64,000 bases of DNA from Ferroacidibacillus organovorans (GCF_001642725.1 NZ_LSUQ01000009.1:1-64000); one strand, 5' to 3'; counted from the stretch's first letter, positions 1-8,689 are shown. Notes: generated by a model from the sequence alone, not told the origin. Translations and numbers: made by a program.

Positions 1-83
1 ATCGTATCATGCGGAAATTTCACGTAGCATCGAAGTGTTGCGATGGTACACTGCAATCAAAGAGCGCATGGGAGGTTCATTGG

Positions 84-779
84 ATGACTCTGTACGGCAA
101 TGTCACGACAGTAGCGTCGCTCATTGGAGATGTGACGAGAACAACGATTCTCATGGCGCTCCTTGGCGGGCAGGCTCTTCCTGCAGGAGAACTCGCGAAA
201 CTGGCCCGCGTGTCACCACAAACGGCCAGCAATCATCTTGCAAAATTGGTGGCCGGAGGACTCCTCACCATGGAGGCATGGGGACGTCATCGGTATTATC
301 GACTGGCGGGTCCCGACGTAGCGAAGGCACTCGAGTCCATATCGTCCCTGTCCCCACCCACGCCCGTACGCTCCCTGCGCCAATCGACTGAAGCGACCGC
401 ACTCTGTTTCGCACGGACCTGTTACGACCACATTGCGGGTCGATTTGGCGTCGCGTTCACGGACGCTTTGCGAAACAAGGGATACTTGGCGGACCGAGAA
501 GACGGGTATATCGTAACCCCACTCGGTGCGAAGTGGTTTGAGACATTTGGAATCGCGGAAAAGGTCGTCGAAAAACACGGAGCCTCCGTTCCTAGGCATG
601 TAGATTGGACCGAACGGGTTCATCACATGGCGGGACCTATCGCGCTAGCGGTGACAAAACGCCTGTTGGAACTGGACTGGATCCGCAGAGGTCCCGTCCG
701 ACGATCCATTGTCGTTACAACAATGGGAAGAGAAAAACTGGCACAGGAATTGGGATTGAATGTCGAGGATGAGCGTTGA
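84..779 (+). CDS. ArsR-family winged-helix transcriptional regulator
   Basis: Predicted 231-aa cytoplasmic DNA-binding repressor. The N-terminal 90 residues form an ArsR-type winged helix: a helix after VASLIGDVTRTTILMALL, a recognition helix in LAKLARVSPQTASNHLAKLV, then a wing with GRHRYYRL. The C-terminal half (TCYDHIAG, then a W-TERVHHMAGP segment) matches the long ArsR subclass and may be the sensing or dimer region. An upstream in-frame ATG exists at 9, but GGAGG at 71-75 lies 8 nt before the ATG at 84, so 84 is preferred. The inducer is unknown. The next gene is the truncated acetyltransferase plus exporter 200 bp downstream, a possible target but not shown. Confidence 0.85.
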   Translation: MTLYGNVTTVASLIGDVTRTTILMALLGGQALPAGELAKLARVSPQTASNHLAKLVAGGLLTMEAWGRHRYYRLAGPDVAKALESISSLSPPTPVRSLRQSTEATALCFARTCYDHIAGRFGVAFTDALRNKGYLADREDGYIVTPLGAKWFETFGIAEKVVEKHGASVPRHVDWTERVHHMAGPIALAVTKRLLELDWIRRGPVRRSIVVTTMGREKLAQELGLNVEDER

Positions 780-975
780 CGAGTGATACGAGGCACCGTA
801 AGATTCTGATTGGAAACTCCCGTTATACGCCCAAACAAATCGTGAAAATGTGATAGGATTGTTCAGATTTCGGGCAGGTTAGTTCAGCCAGTGACAATGG
901 GCGAAGATGAACACAGCAGCCCGATAATCAGTTATAATTGTGGAAATTTACCAAGTGGAGGAGGGTGTCTGACTG
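780..975 (+). promoter_or_regulatory. Intergenic leader before the GNAT/MFS pair with a TATAAT box
   Basis: About 200 bp without a gene. A perfect TATAAT is at 933-938, but no good -35 lies 16-18 nt upstream (the closest, TGAACA at 908-913, is 19 nt away), so the promoter call is weak. GGAGGAGGG at 957-965 is the ribosome binding site of the next reading frame. Confidence 0.3.
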
Positions 976-1275
976 GTGAATCTCTACTCCGACAATTTAA
1001 TTTTGAGACCATTTGCTATTGATGACGCAAAAAGAGTACGCGAACTTGCTGGCGACTATGATATAGCGAAAACGACCTTGCACATTCCATATCCATATCC
1101 AGAAGATGCCGCCGAGGCGTGGATCAAACGCACTCATGAAGCCGCCGAGAAAAGCAGTCTTTATGCGTTTGCGATTGTTCGTACATTCGACAGTGAATTG
1201 CTGGGTGCCATTAGCTTAGGTATCGTGCCTGAGCACAAACGTGCGGAAGAAGAATTGATGAATGAGATCTCTTAA
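976..1275 (+). pseudogene. Truncated GNAT (RimJ/RimL-type) acetyltransferase
   Basis: The 99 codons begin like a RimJ/RimL N-acetyltransferase: NLILRPFAIDDAKRVREL, then YAFAIVR and ELLGAISLGI, the first strands of the GNAT fold. The family is normally about 170-190 aa. Here the frame stops right where the acetyl-CoA-binding motif A should follow, with the tail HKRAEEELMNEIS. The GTG start at 976 has a strong GGAGGAGGG site upstream. The last 14 bp overlap the MFS transporter start. I read it as a gene whose 3-prime half was replaced when the transporter gene was joined to it. It may now only feed ribosomes into the transporter. It could still be a short translated leader, but not a working acetyltransferase. 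Confidence 0.7.
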
Positions 1276-2449
1276 ACCGCCCTTTGTTATCTTTATCGCC
1301 GTACTTTTCCAATACTCTTGCGGTAACGCAATTAATCCCGTGTTGGCACCATTGGCAATGCAAACTGGGATGAGCACCGTTCAGACTGGGTTATTTTTTA
1401 CGCTTTCGTCGCTAATGTGGCTCGTCGCCAGCCCTTTTTGGAGCCGAAAAAGTGAAACACTCGGACGAAAGAATGTAATGCTCATTGGATTGGGCAGTTG
1501 CGGCTTTCTTTACCTATCGTTTGGGCTTGTTGGGGATTGGGGATTATCACATCGCCCCAACCCCATGTTGTTATTTTCTATTCTTTTGCTTATTAGACTT
1601 ATTTCTGGACTGTTTTTCTCAACAGTTCCAATTGCCTCACAAGCCTACATCGCTGATACAACGCACGGCAACGAGAGAACTGTAGCTGTGTCGTTGATCT
1701 GGATGGCGAGTGGACTCGGCTCGATCATCGGACCTGGAATAGGAGTTTTCTCATCGCATCATCTAATGAATCCTTTATATATAGGTTCTGTGCTGCCTTT
1801 GGTAGGTTTTTTAGGGGTTTTTCTGGGTCTTCCAAATACACAAGCGACACGGATTTCAATCAATAGTCCTGCGGTTAAAGTCAAGTTTTTGGATAGACGT
1901 GTTTGGAAATTTCTCTTTATGGTTGCCTCTCTTCAGGCGTCGGTCCTTGGAATACAGGTAACCACAGGCTTTTTCGTTGAATCTCACTTTCACCTTACTG
2001 CAAGCCAAACTGCAGAAACGGTCGGGCTTCTCTTCATGCTTACTGGCGTAGTGTCGGTAACGTCGCAATTAATCTTTGTTTGGCAAATGAAGCTGTCTTC
2101 TAAGATGCTTCTCTTTATCGGTACGCCAACTCTCCTCTTGTGTTCCATTAGCCTAATGTTCCACGCTTTCATGGTAGCTGTTTACGCTGGGTTCATTCTT
2201 TTAGGTGTAGGTATTGGATTCGTGTTACCAGGAGCGACATCAGGTGCTTCGTTAGCCGTAAAGCAAAATGAACAAGGAGCTATCGCTGGTCGAATAAGTG
2301 CTTCACAGGGACTTGGTACTGCTGTGGGACCTCTCGTCGGCACAAACCTGTACAATTTAAATCACTTGTTGCCCTATGTCTTTGTTGGACTCCTATTTTC
2401 CATCGCATCGGTATTCTCTTGGTCCAGATCCAGTTATACATCCCCGTGA
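1262..2449 (+). CDS. MFS multidrug/drug-efflux transporter
   Basis: 395-aa integral membrane protein with about 12 hydrophobic segments, of the TetA/MdtG-like major facilitator type (proton-driven export of small molecules). The cytoplasmic loop 2-3 signature is visible as FWSRKSETLGRKNVMLIGL near residue 60. TM5 shows GSIIGPGIG and TM11 shows GLGTAVGPLVG, both typical of drug:H+ antiporters. The ATG overlaps the end of the truncated acetyltransferase by 14 bp and has only a weak site (GAAGAAG), so translation is probably coupled. The substrate cannot be deduced. AT-rich codon use differs slightly from the neighbouring regulator and, with the broken gene in front, suggests acquired DNA. Confidence 0.85.
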   Translation: MRSLKPPFVIFIAVLFQYSCGNAINPVLAPLAMQTGMSTVQTGLFFTLSSLMWLVASPFWSRKSETLGRKNVMLIGLGSCGFLYLSFGLVGDWGLSHRPNPMLLFSILLLIRLISGLFFSTVPIASQAYIADTTHGNERTVAVSLIWMASGLGSIIGPGIGVFSSHHLMNPLYIGSVLPLVGFLGVFLGLPNTQATRISINSPAVKVKFLDRRVWKFLFMVASLQASVLGIQVTTGFFVESHFHLTASQTAETVGLLFMLTGVVSVTSQLIFVWQMKLSSKMLLFIGTPTLLLCSISLMFHAFMVAVYAGFILLGVGIGFVLPGATSGASLAVKQNEQGAIAGRISASQGLGTAVGPLVGTNLYNLNHLLPYVFVGLLFSIASVFSWSRSSYTSP

Positions 2450-3088
2450 CGAGACTAAAGGGCGCGATTCTGGAACATCAGGGTCGCCTTTCACATTACA
2501 CGGATATACAGGTCAAGTTCGTAATTGTGTGTAATTTCGTTTTTCCTCTGTCCAAAGGGTCTCTTGTCCTTTCATCGCCTTCCGAGGACTTGAAGCTCTT
2601 CCGTTCATCTCGCGATTCGTGCGATCCCACCCTTGCATGGATGCGGTTTGGTTTGTTTGGCCAGACGGGACCCAAGCGCAATATGGGCTGGGATTGAATC
2701 CTTTGGATTCTCCTTCTGAGAGTGAGTACTTGACACACCCATTCTACCAGAGCAAATCGAATGGCTCATCTTATTTGATAGAGCTATTACGTAGTCTCGA
2801 GCCTACGCATTTTTACACATAATACCGGACACAACTTATCACCTAGCAGTTTGCTTTTTGTTCTGTTGTTAACTGATGAAACCAGTTTACTTAGCATTAT
2901 CAGAAAGTTATCTCGGTGTTTGTAACTGTTATGTGTAGAACCTTAGCCTCTACGGAACTCATACAGGCTATTCGTGGTATTTACCACAGCGCAGCGTGAA
3001 GGAGGTACCTGGAATTAGCCCTGATGGCTCTCTATCTAGGACATATGGGGAATCACTTGAAATATTTTAAAATTCCAAGTAAATTCCA
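2450..3088. other. Gene-poor stretch, no supported feature
   Basis: About 640 bp between the transporter and the cold-shock promoter. Short open frames exist on both strands (for example 2496-2738 minus), but none has a convincing ribosome binding site, family resemblance or coding character. An AAGGAGG-like string near 3000 is not followed by a start at a usable distance. I see no structured RNA or repeat that I can support. Confidence 0.5.
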
Positions 3089-3117
3089 TTGACTTTCCAC
3101 TGCTCAAACAGTAAAAT
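3089..3117 (+). promoter_or_regulatory. Sigma-A-type promoter of the cold-shock gene
   Basis: TTGACT at 3089-3094 and TAAAAT at 3112-3117 are separated by exactly 17 bp. Transcription would begin near 3124, giving a 5-prime leader of about 155 nt before the cspA start at 3281. Long structured leaders of this kind are known thermosensing elements in cspA-family genes. Confidence 0.65.
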
Positions 3118-3280
3118 TAAATAGTTCAGATGTGCGTCGGATTGAAGGTGTGGTTTTAATGTGCCGTTTTTTCTCTGCTTTCACTTCAGATTGCAGAAGA
3201 AAAACGACTTTTGTGCCTTTGATTTTGTATGTAATTTGTGAATAAATTGGTTCGTGCCAAGGGCATGAGGAGGAAATAAT

Positions 3281-3475
3281 ATGGAACAAGGAATCGTAAA
3301 GTGGTTTAATGCGGAAAAGGGCTTTGGCTTCATTTCTCGCGAGAACGGCGATGATGTATTTGTACATTTTAGCGCTATCCAAGGAAATGGTTATCGTTCT
3401 TTGGAAGAAGGACAGCGTGTAAACTTTGACGTTGTGCAAGGTTCAAAGGGATTACAAGCTGAAAACGTAGCTTAA
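3281..3475 (+). CDS. cspA: Cold-shock protein, CspA family
   Basis: 64-aa single OB-fold RNA/DNA chaperone that melts RNA secondary structure at low temperature. Both nucleic-acid motifs are intact: RNP1 as KGFGFI and RNP2 as VFVHF, after the canonical GIVKWFN start. The length (family 65-70 aa) is normal, though the tail is short (GLQAENVA). GAGGAGG 7-8 nt before the ATG is a strong site. It is followed by a terminator and then ydjO, the usual Bacillus companion. The promoter at 3089-3117 gives it a long leader. Confidence 0.95.
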   Translation: MEQGIVKWFNAEKGFGFISRENGDDVFVHFSAIQGNGYRSLEEGQRVNFDVVQGSKGLQAENVA

Positions 3476-3489
3476 TTTCTTTAATAATC

Positions 3490-3541
3490 AAGGAACTGTC
3501 CGTAAGGTGTTGCTTAAATACCTTAAGGGCAGTTCCTTTTA
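3490..3541 (+). terminator. Intrinsic terminator after cspA
   Basis: AGGAACTG at 3491-3498 pairs with CAGTTCCT at 3530-3537, and inside it TAAGGT (3503-3508) pairs with ACCTTA (3520-3525). A T run closes the element. Read-through could still reach ydjO 50 bp downstream. Confidence 0.8.
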
Positions 3542-3587
3542 GTATTACTCAATCGTTCGCCCATTTTTTAGGAAAGGAGGCAAATTA

Positions 3588-3770
3588 ATGAGCTACTATA
3601 ATAATAGGAGAAAGCCCGCTTCTGAACACGTCTATGCGGACGTTGTTATTTGGCAGTGTTCAGAATGCAATTGTTGGTCAAGACAAGAGTTCGTTCATGT
3701 GGTCGAACCAAATTGCCCTTTGTGTAAAGGGCTTATGAATAGTGAAGCAAAAAATATTCGGATTGAATAA
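3588..3770 (+). CDS. ydjO: Cold-inducible zinc-ribbon protein YdjO
   Basis: 60-aa protein with two Cys pairs, CSEC near residue 24 and CPLC near residue 44, forming a small zinc ribbon. Layout and length match the Bacillus YdjO cold-inducible family: an MSYYN start, a Trp-rich middle and Cys pairs about 17 residues apart. AAAGGAGG lies 8 nt before the ATG. Its position directly after a cspA-family gene agrees with cold-shock expression. Molecular function is not known in the family. Confidence 0.85.
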   Translation: MSYYNNRRKPASEHVYADVVIWQCSECNCWSRQEFVHVVEPNCPLCKGLMNSEAKNIRIE

Positions 3771-3975
3771 GCTTACTTTCGTCGGAGACGCGCTATTGCG
3801 AACTGCTGCCCGAAACTGTAAGAAGCCCGCGACACAAGCGATGCGGTATTTCGTACAAATTCCTCCACACTGATAAATTGGCTGGATTGAAAAACAGGCA
3901 TTGTCCGTAGAACGCCATGCAAGACCTGGTTTATTGTTTCGAAGTGACTTGGTTCACCAACAGCTTAAAAGTGGT

Positions 3976-4215
3976 CTACGGAAGTGTTGAGTAGTCCGAC
4001 CAATTCATCACATTCTTACCTGCGAGATACAAAGTGACACCTAAAGAATCAATGGTACTCCTTGCAGTATCCTCTTTCCATTTCAACATGTCGTTCAGGA
4101 CCGCTCCCTCTTGAATCCTAAATGCCTTGTCCTTCGTACCTTTTGGCCGTTCCCACTCCTGCCAATATTCATTATCGTTTGTCACCAATGCGGTGTATCC
4201 TACCGTATCTGGCAC
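3976..4215 (-). other. Unrecognised reading-frame remnant next to the IS21 relic
   Basis: A 79-codon frame (GTG start in the track of the IS relic, no ribosome binding site) has a protein-like composition with several Trp (YWQEWERPKG, MLKWKEDTA, VMNWSDYS), but I recognise no family. It overlaps the end of the IstA-like fragment in another frame. Most likely it is the surviving middle or end of an older gene cut by the insertion sequence. Bases 3771-3975 next to it hold nothing I can support. Confidence 0.3.
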
Positions 4216-4490
4216 AAACGTTCATAGATTCGATTTGCTGTATGTCGCTGTTTCTTAGGAACACCGGGCAATTCATCATCGCGTATCCAAGTCTCAATAA
4301 TCGGCTTCCAGCGCTCCATCACTCGACCAGGTCGAGGCGCATTCAATTGAAATTTGGGTATGTCAGCGTCCTGAAGCATCTTTCAAATCGTCTGACGTGA
4401 GATTTTACAACGTTTACTCAGTTCTCTAATCGACCAACCATCCACAAGATGCCTTTTCCTGATATACTTCTTATGGACCATTCCAAACAT
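4200..4490 (-). pseudogene. Degenerate IS21-family transposase (istA) fragment
   Basis: Reading leftward from the ATG at 4490 gives an IstA-like N terminus: a helix-turn-helix region (GWSIRELSKRCKISRQTI), an in-frame TGA, then RPGRVMERWKPIIETW and PKKQRHTANRIYERL, the typical start of the IS21 integrase core. It ends in TAG at 4200-4202. About 97 of the usual 400 or more codons survive, with one internal stop, and no istB helper follows. Adjacent repeats at 4553-4580 fit an IS21 end. The element is dead. Confidence 0.75.
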
Positions 4491-4552
4491 GTCCTTTCCT
4501 CCTGTTCACGTGTAGCATCAGCAACTACAGCGTAACAGGAATTGGATTTTTG

Positions 4553-4580
4553 GAGTGGTCAACTTTTTAGTTGTCAACCA
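4553..4580. repeat. Short repeated GTTGAC motif, probable IS21 terminal repeats
   Basis: On the minus strand GTTGAC occurs twice, 9 nt apart (GTTGAC AACTAAAAA GTTGAC), just outside the istA start. IS21 elements carry multiple short terminal repeats, so this is likely the surviving end of the element. It lies within about 10 bp of the stop of the hydrolase gene. Confidence 0.45.
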
Positions 4581-4589
4581 CAGCGCGTA

Positions 4590-5480
4590 TTAATTGCGAC
4601 GAGCCGTTCGCTCTATACCATCAGTGATTACTTTGTACAGTTGGTGCGGCAAATCGTGTCCCATGCCGTCAACCAACATCAACTCGGCGCCCGGGATGGC
4701 AGAAGCCGTGTCCTCGCCGCACGCCGGGACGAACAGGGGATCGTCCACTCCATGAATGACAAGTACTGGTACTTTTAGGGTTGCCAGCCGCGGACGACGG
4801 TCACCGGAGACAGCGATCGCTGCGATTTGTCGTCCGACACTGCCTGGATCGTAGGTTCGCTTGACTTCCTCCAGAATGAGCGCCCGATGAGCATCCGCTT
4901 CAAACGGATAGCCGGTGCCCGCGATACGTTTGGCAAAAGAGAGGCTGTTCGCCAAAAATCCTGCTTCATCCTCGAATGGGTTTGGCGCCGGTTTAGTCAT
5001 CATCGCCATGACATCCGGGGCAGATTGCGGAAGAGCGGGATTACCGGAGCTGGACATCATGGAAGTTAGCGACAAACCCCGTTCAGGGTACTCACTGGCC
5101 GCACACTGGGCGATCATTCCGCCCATCGACCTGCCAACGAAATGTGCTCGGTCAATTGAAAGGGCGTCGAGCAGTCCGATAGCATCAGCGGACATGTCAT
5201 CGAGGGTATAGGGAATGTCCGGTCGTTTTCCCGACATAAGAGCGGCCTCCAGTTCGTTGAAATCCAGCGCACGATGATGGCTAAAGTGCGTCGAGCAACC
5301 TGCGTCCCGATTGTCAAAGCGGATCACGCGAAAGCCCCTCGCTACTAATATCCGACAAAACGGAACCGTCCATCGTATCATCTGGGTTCCAAGCCCAGCG
5401 ATTAGAATAATAACCTCGTCGTTTTCATTACCAAAACTGTCATAAGACAAATCAACGCCGTTGGCTTTCAGAATGCCCAT
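4590..5480 (-). CDS. Alpha/beta-fold hydrolase
   Basis: 296-aa cytoplasmic hydrolase of the ester/epoxide/lactone-hydrolase type. The oxyanion strand IILIAGLGTQM is near residue 28. The nucleophile elbow is GRSMGG (Ser about 120), the acid is Asp in GVDDPL near 250, and the catalytic His is in GMGHDLP near 280. DNRDAGCS is typical of the methyl-esterase/aclacinomycin-esterase-like branch. AAAGGAG lies 3 nt from an ATG at 5486 but 9 nt from the ATG at 5480, so the latter is preferred. No operon partner is seen. Substrate unknown. Confidence 0.85.
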   Translation of the reverse strand: MGILKANGVDLSYDSFGNENDEVIILIAGLGTQMIRWTVPFCRILVARGFRVIRFDNRDAGCSTHFSHHRALDFNELEAALMSGKRPDIPYTLDDMSADAIGLLDALSIDRAHFVGRSMGGMIAQCAASEYPERGLSLTSMMSSSGNPALPQSAPDVMAMMTKPAPNPFEDEAGFLANSLSFAKRIAGTGYPFEADAHRALILEEVKRTYDPGSVGRQIAAIAVSGDRRPRLATLKVPVLVIHGVDDPLFVPACGEDTASAIPGAELMLVDGMGHDLPHQLYKVITDGIERTARRN

Positions 5481-5654
5481 GGTCATGTTCTCCTTTAATC
5501 AATTCGGTATCGGAAGTTCTGCCATAGAAAGAAATCGTGAATCCTCGATTGCTGCAGTCCGATGCCCGATCAGTTCTTTCAGGGTCTTCTGTTCCTGACC
5601 AATCATCCGTAGTTCTTATTTTTTGTTCCAAATCCTCTACGCCCCCACACGCTT

Positions 5655-6272
5655 TCATTCATTCATTTCTTCTTGAGGGAATGCATTAGCGGCTAATCTT
5701 TTGATATGGTTTCTAATATCAGGTGACCAGTCATCGATGAAGTGGTAAAACCGATCCAAATCACCAGCATACAGTGCCCGCAGTGCTTCTTCGTATTGAT
5801 GGAAGTTTCCGGCCATAGCCGTCATAAAGCGATATGTTGCTTCTTGTGACTCTCGTATTTTGCTCTGTTTTCCTCCTACACGGCGAGCCTCATCAACGAG
5901 TTTTCGTAATGTTACCGACGCCCCTCCAGGTTGACTCTTGAGCCATTCCCAATGCCGTGGCAATAACGTAACCTCACCGGATACAACCCCTAGCTTAGGT
6001 CGACCGGCCCGCCGTGCAGGCTGATGATTCATTTCCGTACCGGCCAAGTCACCTAACCGTTCTCCTAATCGTTTGAGCGCGTCATCTGTCTTCCCTCGAA
6101 AATCAACATCGATTTGCTTCCCCGTGGAATCGTCAAATATAAGCAACTGTGTGAGGTCTCTGTCATCCAGAGCATCCTTCACTGTAGAAACAACGTACTG
6201 TAACGAACCACTAGCGACGACTCTACCACAAAGAAATGCCGTGCAGTAAAAGTACGTTAGGTCATTTCTCAT
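5655..6272 (-). CDS. DUF2239 family protein
   Basis: 205-aa protein matching the DUF2239 family. Conserved blocks include CTAFLCGRVVASGSL near the start, IDVDFRG near residue 50, and the diagnostic GRPKLGVVSGEVTLLPRHWE followed by QPGGASVTLRKLVDEARR in the middle. Function is not established. The C-terminal part (TYRFMTAMAGN, then YEEALRALYAGD) is helical. The start at 6272 has GGGGAGGTG 6-8 nt upstream. The promoter region holds two dyads (6304-6345), suggesting control by a dimeric repressor and perhaps induction under stress. Confidence 0.85.
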   Translation of the reverse strand: MRNDLTYFYCTAFLCGRVVASGSLQYVVSTVKDALDDRDLTQLLIFDDSTGKQIDVDFRGKTDDALKRLGERLGDLAGTEMNHQPARRAGRPKLGVVSGEVTLLPRHWEWLKSQPGGASVTLRKLVDEARRVGGKQSKIRESQEATYRFMTAMAGNFHQYEEALRALYAGDLDRFYHFIDDWSPDIRNHIKRLAANAFPQEEMNE

Positions 6273-6303
6273 GCTGCACCTCCCCATCTGAATGCCTGCA
6301 CTA

Positions 6304-6345
6304 ATTATACCCGTATAAAATAATGCGTCAATATTACCCAGGTAA
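6304..6345 (-). promoter_or_regulatory. Promoter of the DUF2239 gene with two operator-like dyads
   Basis: On the minus strand TTGACG (complement of 6326-6331) and TATAAT (complement of 6304-6309) are 16 bp apart. The -10 overlaps a perfect dyad TTATAC-CC-GTATAA (6305-6318). A second dyad, TTACC-CA-GGTAA (6334-6345), sits just upstream of the -35. Both share a 2-nt centre, so one dimeric regulator could bind both and block polymerase. Confidence 0.55.
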
Positions 6346-6378
6346 AATATATTTTTTTCGTTATGGAGTGAATCAAAG

Positions 6379-6412
6379 CAAAAAAAAAAAACGCGATCTA
6401 CGAGAAACCGCG
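6379..6412 (-). terminator. Rho-independent terminator (minus strand)
   Basis: Reading leftward, CGCGGTTT pairs with AGATCGCG around a 5-nt loop, followed by an uninterrupted run of about twelve T. It lies about 150 bp past the stop of the GNAT gene at 6559 and insulates the DUF2239 promoter. Confidence 0.65.
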
Positions 6413-6558
6413 CTGTTGTAGGCTATTTACATGCTGTGTTTTACCGTTAATCTGCCCAATCGAAACATTTGTGGGTAAATGGTATCGAAAATTCAGTGAA
6501 ATCGCTATGTCGATTCTGCTTGAAACTACAAATAGTGCCGCGCTCCCTGCTCGTATCA

Positions 6559-7122
6559 TCACACTACACCACAGACGTGGCTGTTACTGCACTCTAGCGT
6601 CGTTTCGTTTGAGATCGCTAATCTTAAAACCATTAAATCCTCATCAAAATAATGTCCATCAAACTTCAAGGCGTGCGGTTCTACACCGTAAACTTCAAAT
6701 CCCAGTGTGGTATATAGCCGTTTTGCTGATTCGTTATTCGACACGACCGTTAAATGAATCTGTTCCAACCCTTCACATTCTTTTGTTGCCCTTTCAATAA
6801 GGGCTAGCAATAGGGCCTTTCCTACCCCCCGTCCTCGAAGTTGAGGCTCTATGTACATGCCATAAATATTCCCTTTGTGTGCTGTCTTAAGCCTGTTCTC
6901 GCGTACAAAATTGACAATGCCAACTAATATGTCGCTGTCGTCAAAACATCCCAACGTAAATTGATCTCTCGTATGTCGTATCCTCTCTATAAAATTCCCC
7001 AAAGGTCTGGTTGCTTCTTGCTCATAGGTTGAACCAAATGAATCAGGGTCATTTTTCAATGCACGCAACCGAACCTCCCTGTACATTTCGGCATCACCAT
7101 CGACCAATAGACGAATGTTCAT
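6559..7122 (-). CDS. GNAT family N-acetyltransferase
   Basis: 187-aa acetyltransferase. The acetyl-CoA motif A is clear as YIEPQLRGRGVGKALL near residue 95, followed by motif B with NNESAKRLYTTLGFEVYG near 135. The N terminus (IRLLVDGDAEMYREVRLRALKNDPDSFGSTYEQE) is typical of the family that acetylates small amines or protein N termini. The frame is open upstream to 7434, but GGAGG 6 nt before the ATG at 7122 fixes the start. Substrate unknown. It probably stands alone and ends at the terminator near 6400. Confidence 0.85.
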   Translation of the reverse strand: MNIRLLVDGDAEMYREVRLRALKNDPDSFGSTYEQEATRPLGNFIERIRHTRDQFTLGCFDDSDILVGIVNFVRENRLKTAHKGNIYGMYIEPQLRGRGVGKALLLALIERATKECEGLEQIHLTVVSNNESAKRLYTTLGFEVYGVEPHALKFDGHYFDEDLMVLRLAISNETTLECSNSHVCGVV

Positions 7123-7282
7123 ACGAGACCTCCAATCCATTATCCCAGTGTGATTTAACATCGATTTTACGAACTGAATGTATTCTGCGCGAAGTCTGCA
7201 TACGTTGCCGTGTTTAATTCGCGAAATGAATTGACAGCACGGTGTAGTATTGTCTTCACTTTCGCCTGAGTCTAGCCTGTGA

Positions 7283-8689
7283 TCACTCGGGCATTTCTCG
7301 CACAGGCAACGACAACGCATCCACATCGAGAGCGCGCGCATAGATTTTTTCCGGGATGCCGAGCGTCTGACAAGCGCTACGCAAAGACATGTCATTGGCC
7401 AACGCATGCTTGACCACCTTGGCAGCTTGCTCATATCCCAGTTCGAGATTCAGCGCCGTAGCGAGTGATAGTGAGTTTTCCGCATATTGGCGACAACGGC
7501 TCTCATCCGCCGTGATGCCGCGTACGCAAGCGTCCGCAAATACCTGCACCGCATGCGCCAAGATATGGATCTCGTGCAGAAAATTGGCTGCCATCACCGG
7601 CATCATCACGTTCAGTTCGAGTTGGCCGGCCGCCCCCGCCTGGGCAACGGTCGTATCGCAGCCCAGTACCTGATAGACTACCATGTTCAGCATCTCTGCG
7701 ATGACTGGATTCACTTTACCAGGCATGATGGACGATCCCGGCTGAACCACCGGCAAAATTAATTCGGCAAGGCCGGTGCGCGGCCCGGAGGAGAGCAGGC
7801 GCAGATCGTTTGCGATCCGGCCAAGCGCCTGTGCGAGGCTCCGCAAAGCGCCGCTGACCAGCACGACCTCGTCCGGGTTTTGATTGAACATAAACGGATT
7901 ATCCGGCAGTCGATACGCGAGCCCCGTTTTTTCGGCCACATGCCGGACGGCGAGATTGGCGAATGCGGGCTCCGTATTGATGCCTGTGCCGACCGCGTTT
8001 CCTCCGAATCCAATGGCCAACAGTTCGTCGGCCGCTTGTTTAACCCAGCGACGGTGCCGCCGGATATTGTGTGCATAGGCACGAAACTCATCCCCCAGAC
8101 GCATCGGCACCGCGTCTTGCAGATGCGTCCGCCCTGATTTAACGATGTGCGCAAAAGCCCGAGCGCGCTCCTCGAGAGCCTGTTCGAGGCTGTCAAGCGC
8201 CGGGGCGAGTTCATGCGTCAGCAGATCCAGTCCAGCCATGTTCATCGCGATGTGAATCGTGTCGTTGGTGGATTGCGACCTGTTCACATCGTCGTTCGGA
8301 TGAACGAGCAGGGTGCCGCCGCGCGTGCCTCCCAGAATTTCTGTCGCCCGCGCGGCGATCACTTCATTGGCATTCATGTTTTGGGAGGTTCCGGCGCCGG
8401 CCTGATACACATCCACACGAAACCACTCGTCAAGCGTCCCCTTCGCCACCTCATCGGAAGCTTGGCAAATGGCATCTGCCTTCGCTGCATCAAGCATTCC
8501 AAGATTCGCATGCGCCCGGGCCGCCGCCCACTTCACGATGCCCTGCGCTCGGATAAAGGCCGGTGGCAGCCGAAGCCCGCTAATCGGAAAGTTAGCCATG
8601 GCGCGTGCGGTCTGCGCGCCGTAATAGGCGTCCATGGGGATTTCGATTTCGCCGAGGGAGTCACGCACAGTTCTCATCCGGTTTACCAT
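7283..8689 (-). CDS. Aspartase/fumarase-superfamily lyase (aspartate ammonia-lyase-like)
   Basis: 468-aa cytoplasmic homotetrameric lyase. The superfamily signature GSSIMPGKVNP, with the catalytic Ser loop, is present near residue 320. Other active-site blocks are GAGTSQNMNANEV, HPNDDVNRSQSTND and GRTHLQDAVP. The FPISGLRL block and DDVN (rather than the DHVN of fumarases) point to aspartase, giving reversible L-aspartate to fumarate plus ammonia. A class II fumarase is the alternative. Three starts lie within 10 nt (GTG 8698, ATG 8695, ATG 8689). AGGAG is best spaced for 8689. Supplying fumarate or ammonium fits the nearby anaerobic respiration genes, but they are transcribed separately. Confidence 0.85.
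   Translation of the reverse strand: MVNRMRTVRDSLGEIEIPMDAYYGAQTARAMANFPISGLRLPPAFIRAQGIVKWAAARAHANLGMLDAAKADAICQASDEVAKGTLDEWFRVDVYQAGAGTSQNMNANEVIAARATEILGGTRGGTLLVHPNDDVNRSQSTNDTIHIAMNMAGLDLLTHELAPALDSLEQALEERARAFAHIVKSGRTHLQDAVPMRLGDEFRAYAHNIRRHRRWVKQAADELLAIGFGGNAVGTGINTEPAFANLAVRHVAEKTGLAYRLPDNPFMFNQNPDEVVLVSGALRSLAQALGRIANDLRLLSSGPRTGLAELILPVVQPGSSIMPGKVNPVIAEMLNMVVYQVLGCDTTVAQAGAAGQLELNVMMPVMAANFLHEIHILAHAVQVFADACVRGITADESRCRQYAENSLSLATALNLELGYEQAAKVVKHALANDMSLRSACQTLGIPEKIYARALDVDALSLPVREMPE

Noticed and set aside
2496-2738. 80-codon minus-strand frame after the MFS gene
   Set aside because: Arg/Ser-rich, no ribosome site and no recognisable domain.
7123-7434. N-terminal extension of the GNAT gene
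   Set aside because: The frame is open upstream, but GGAGG before ATG 7122 and the family start both place the gene start at 7122.
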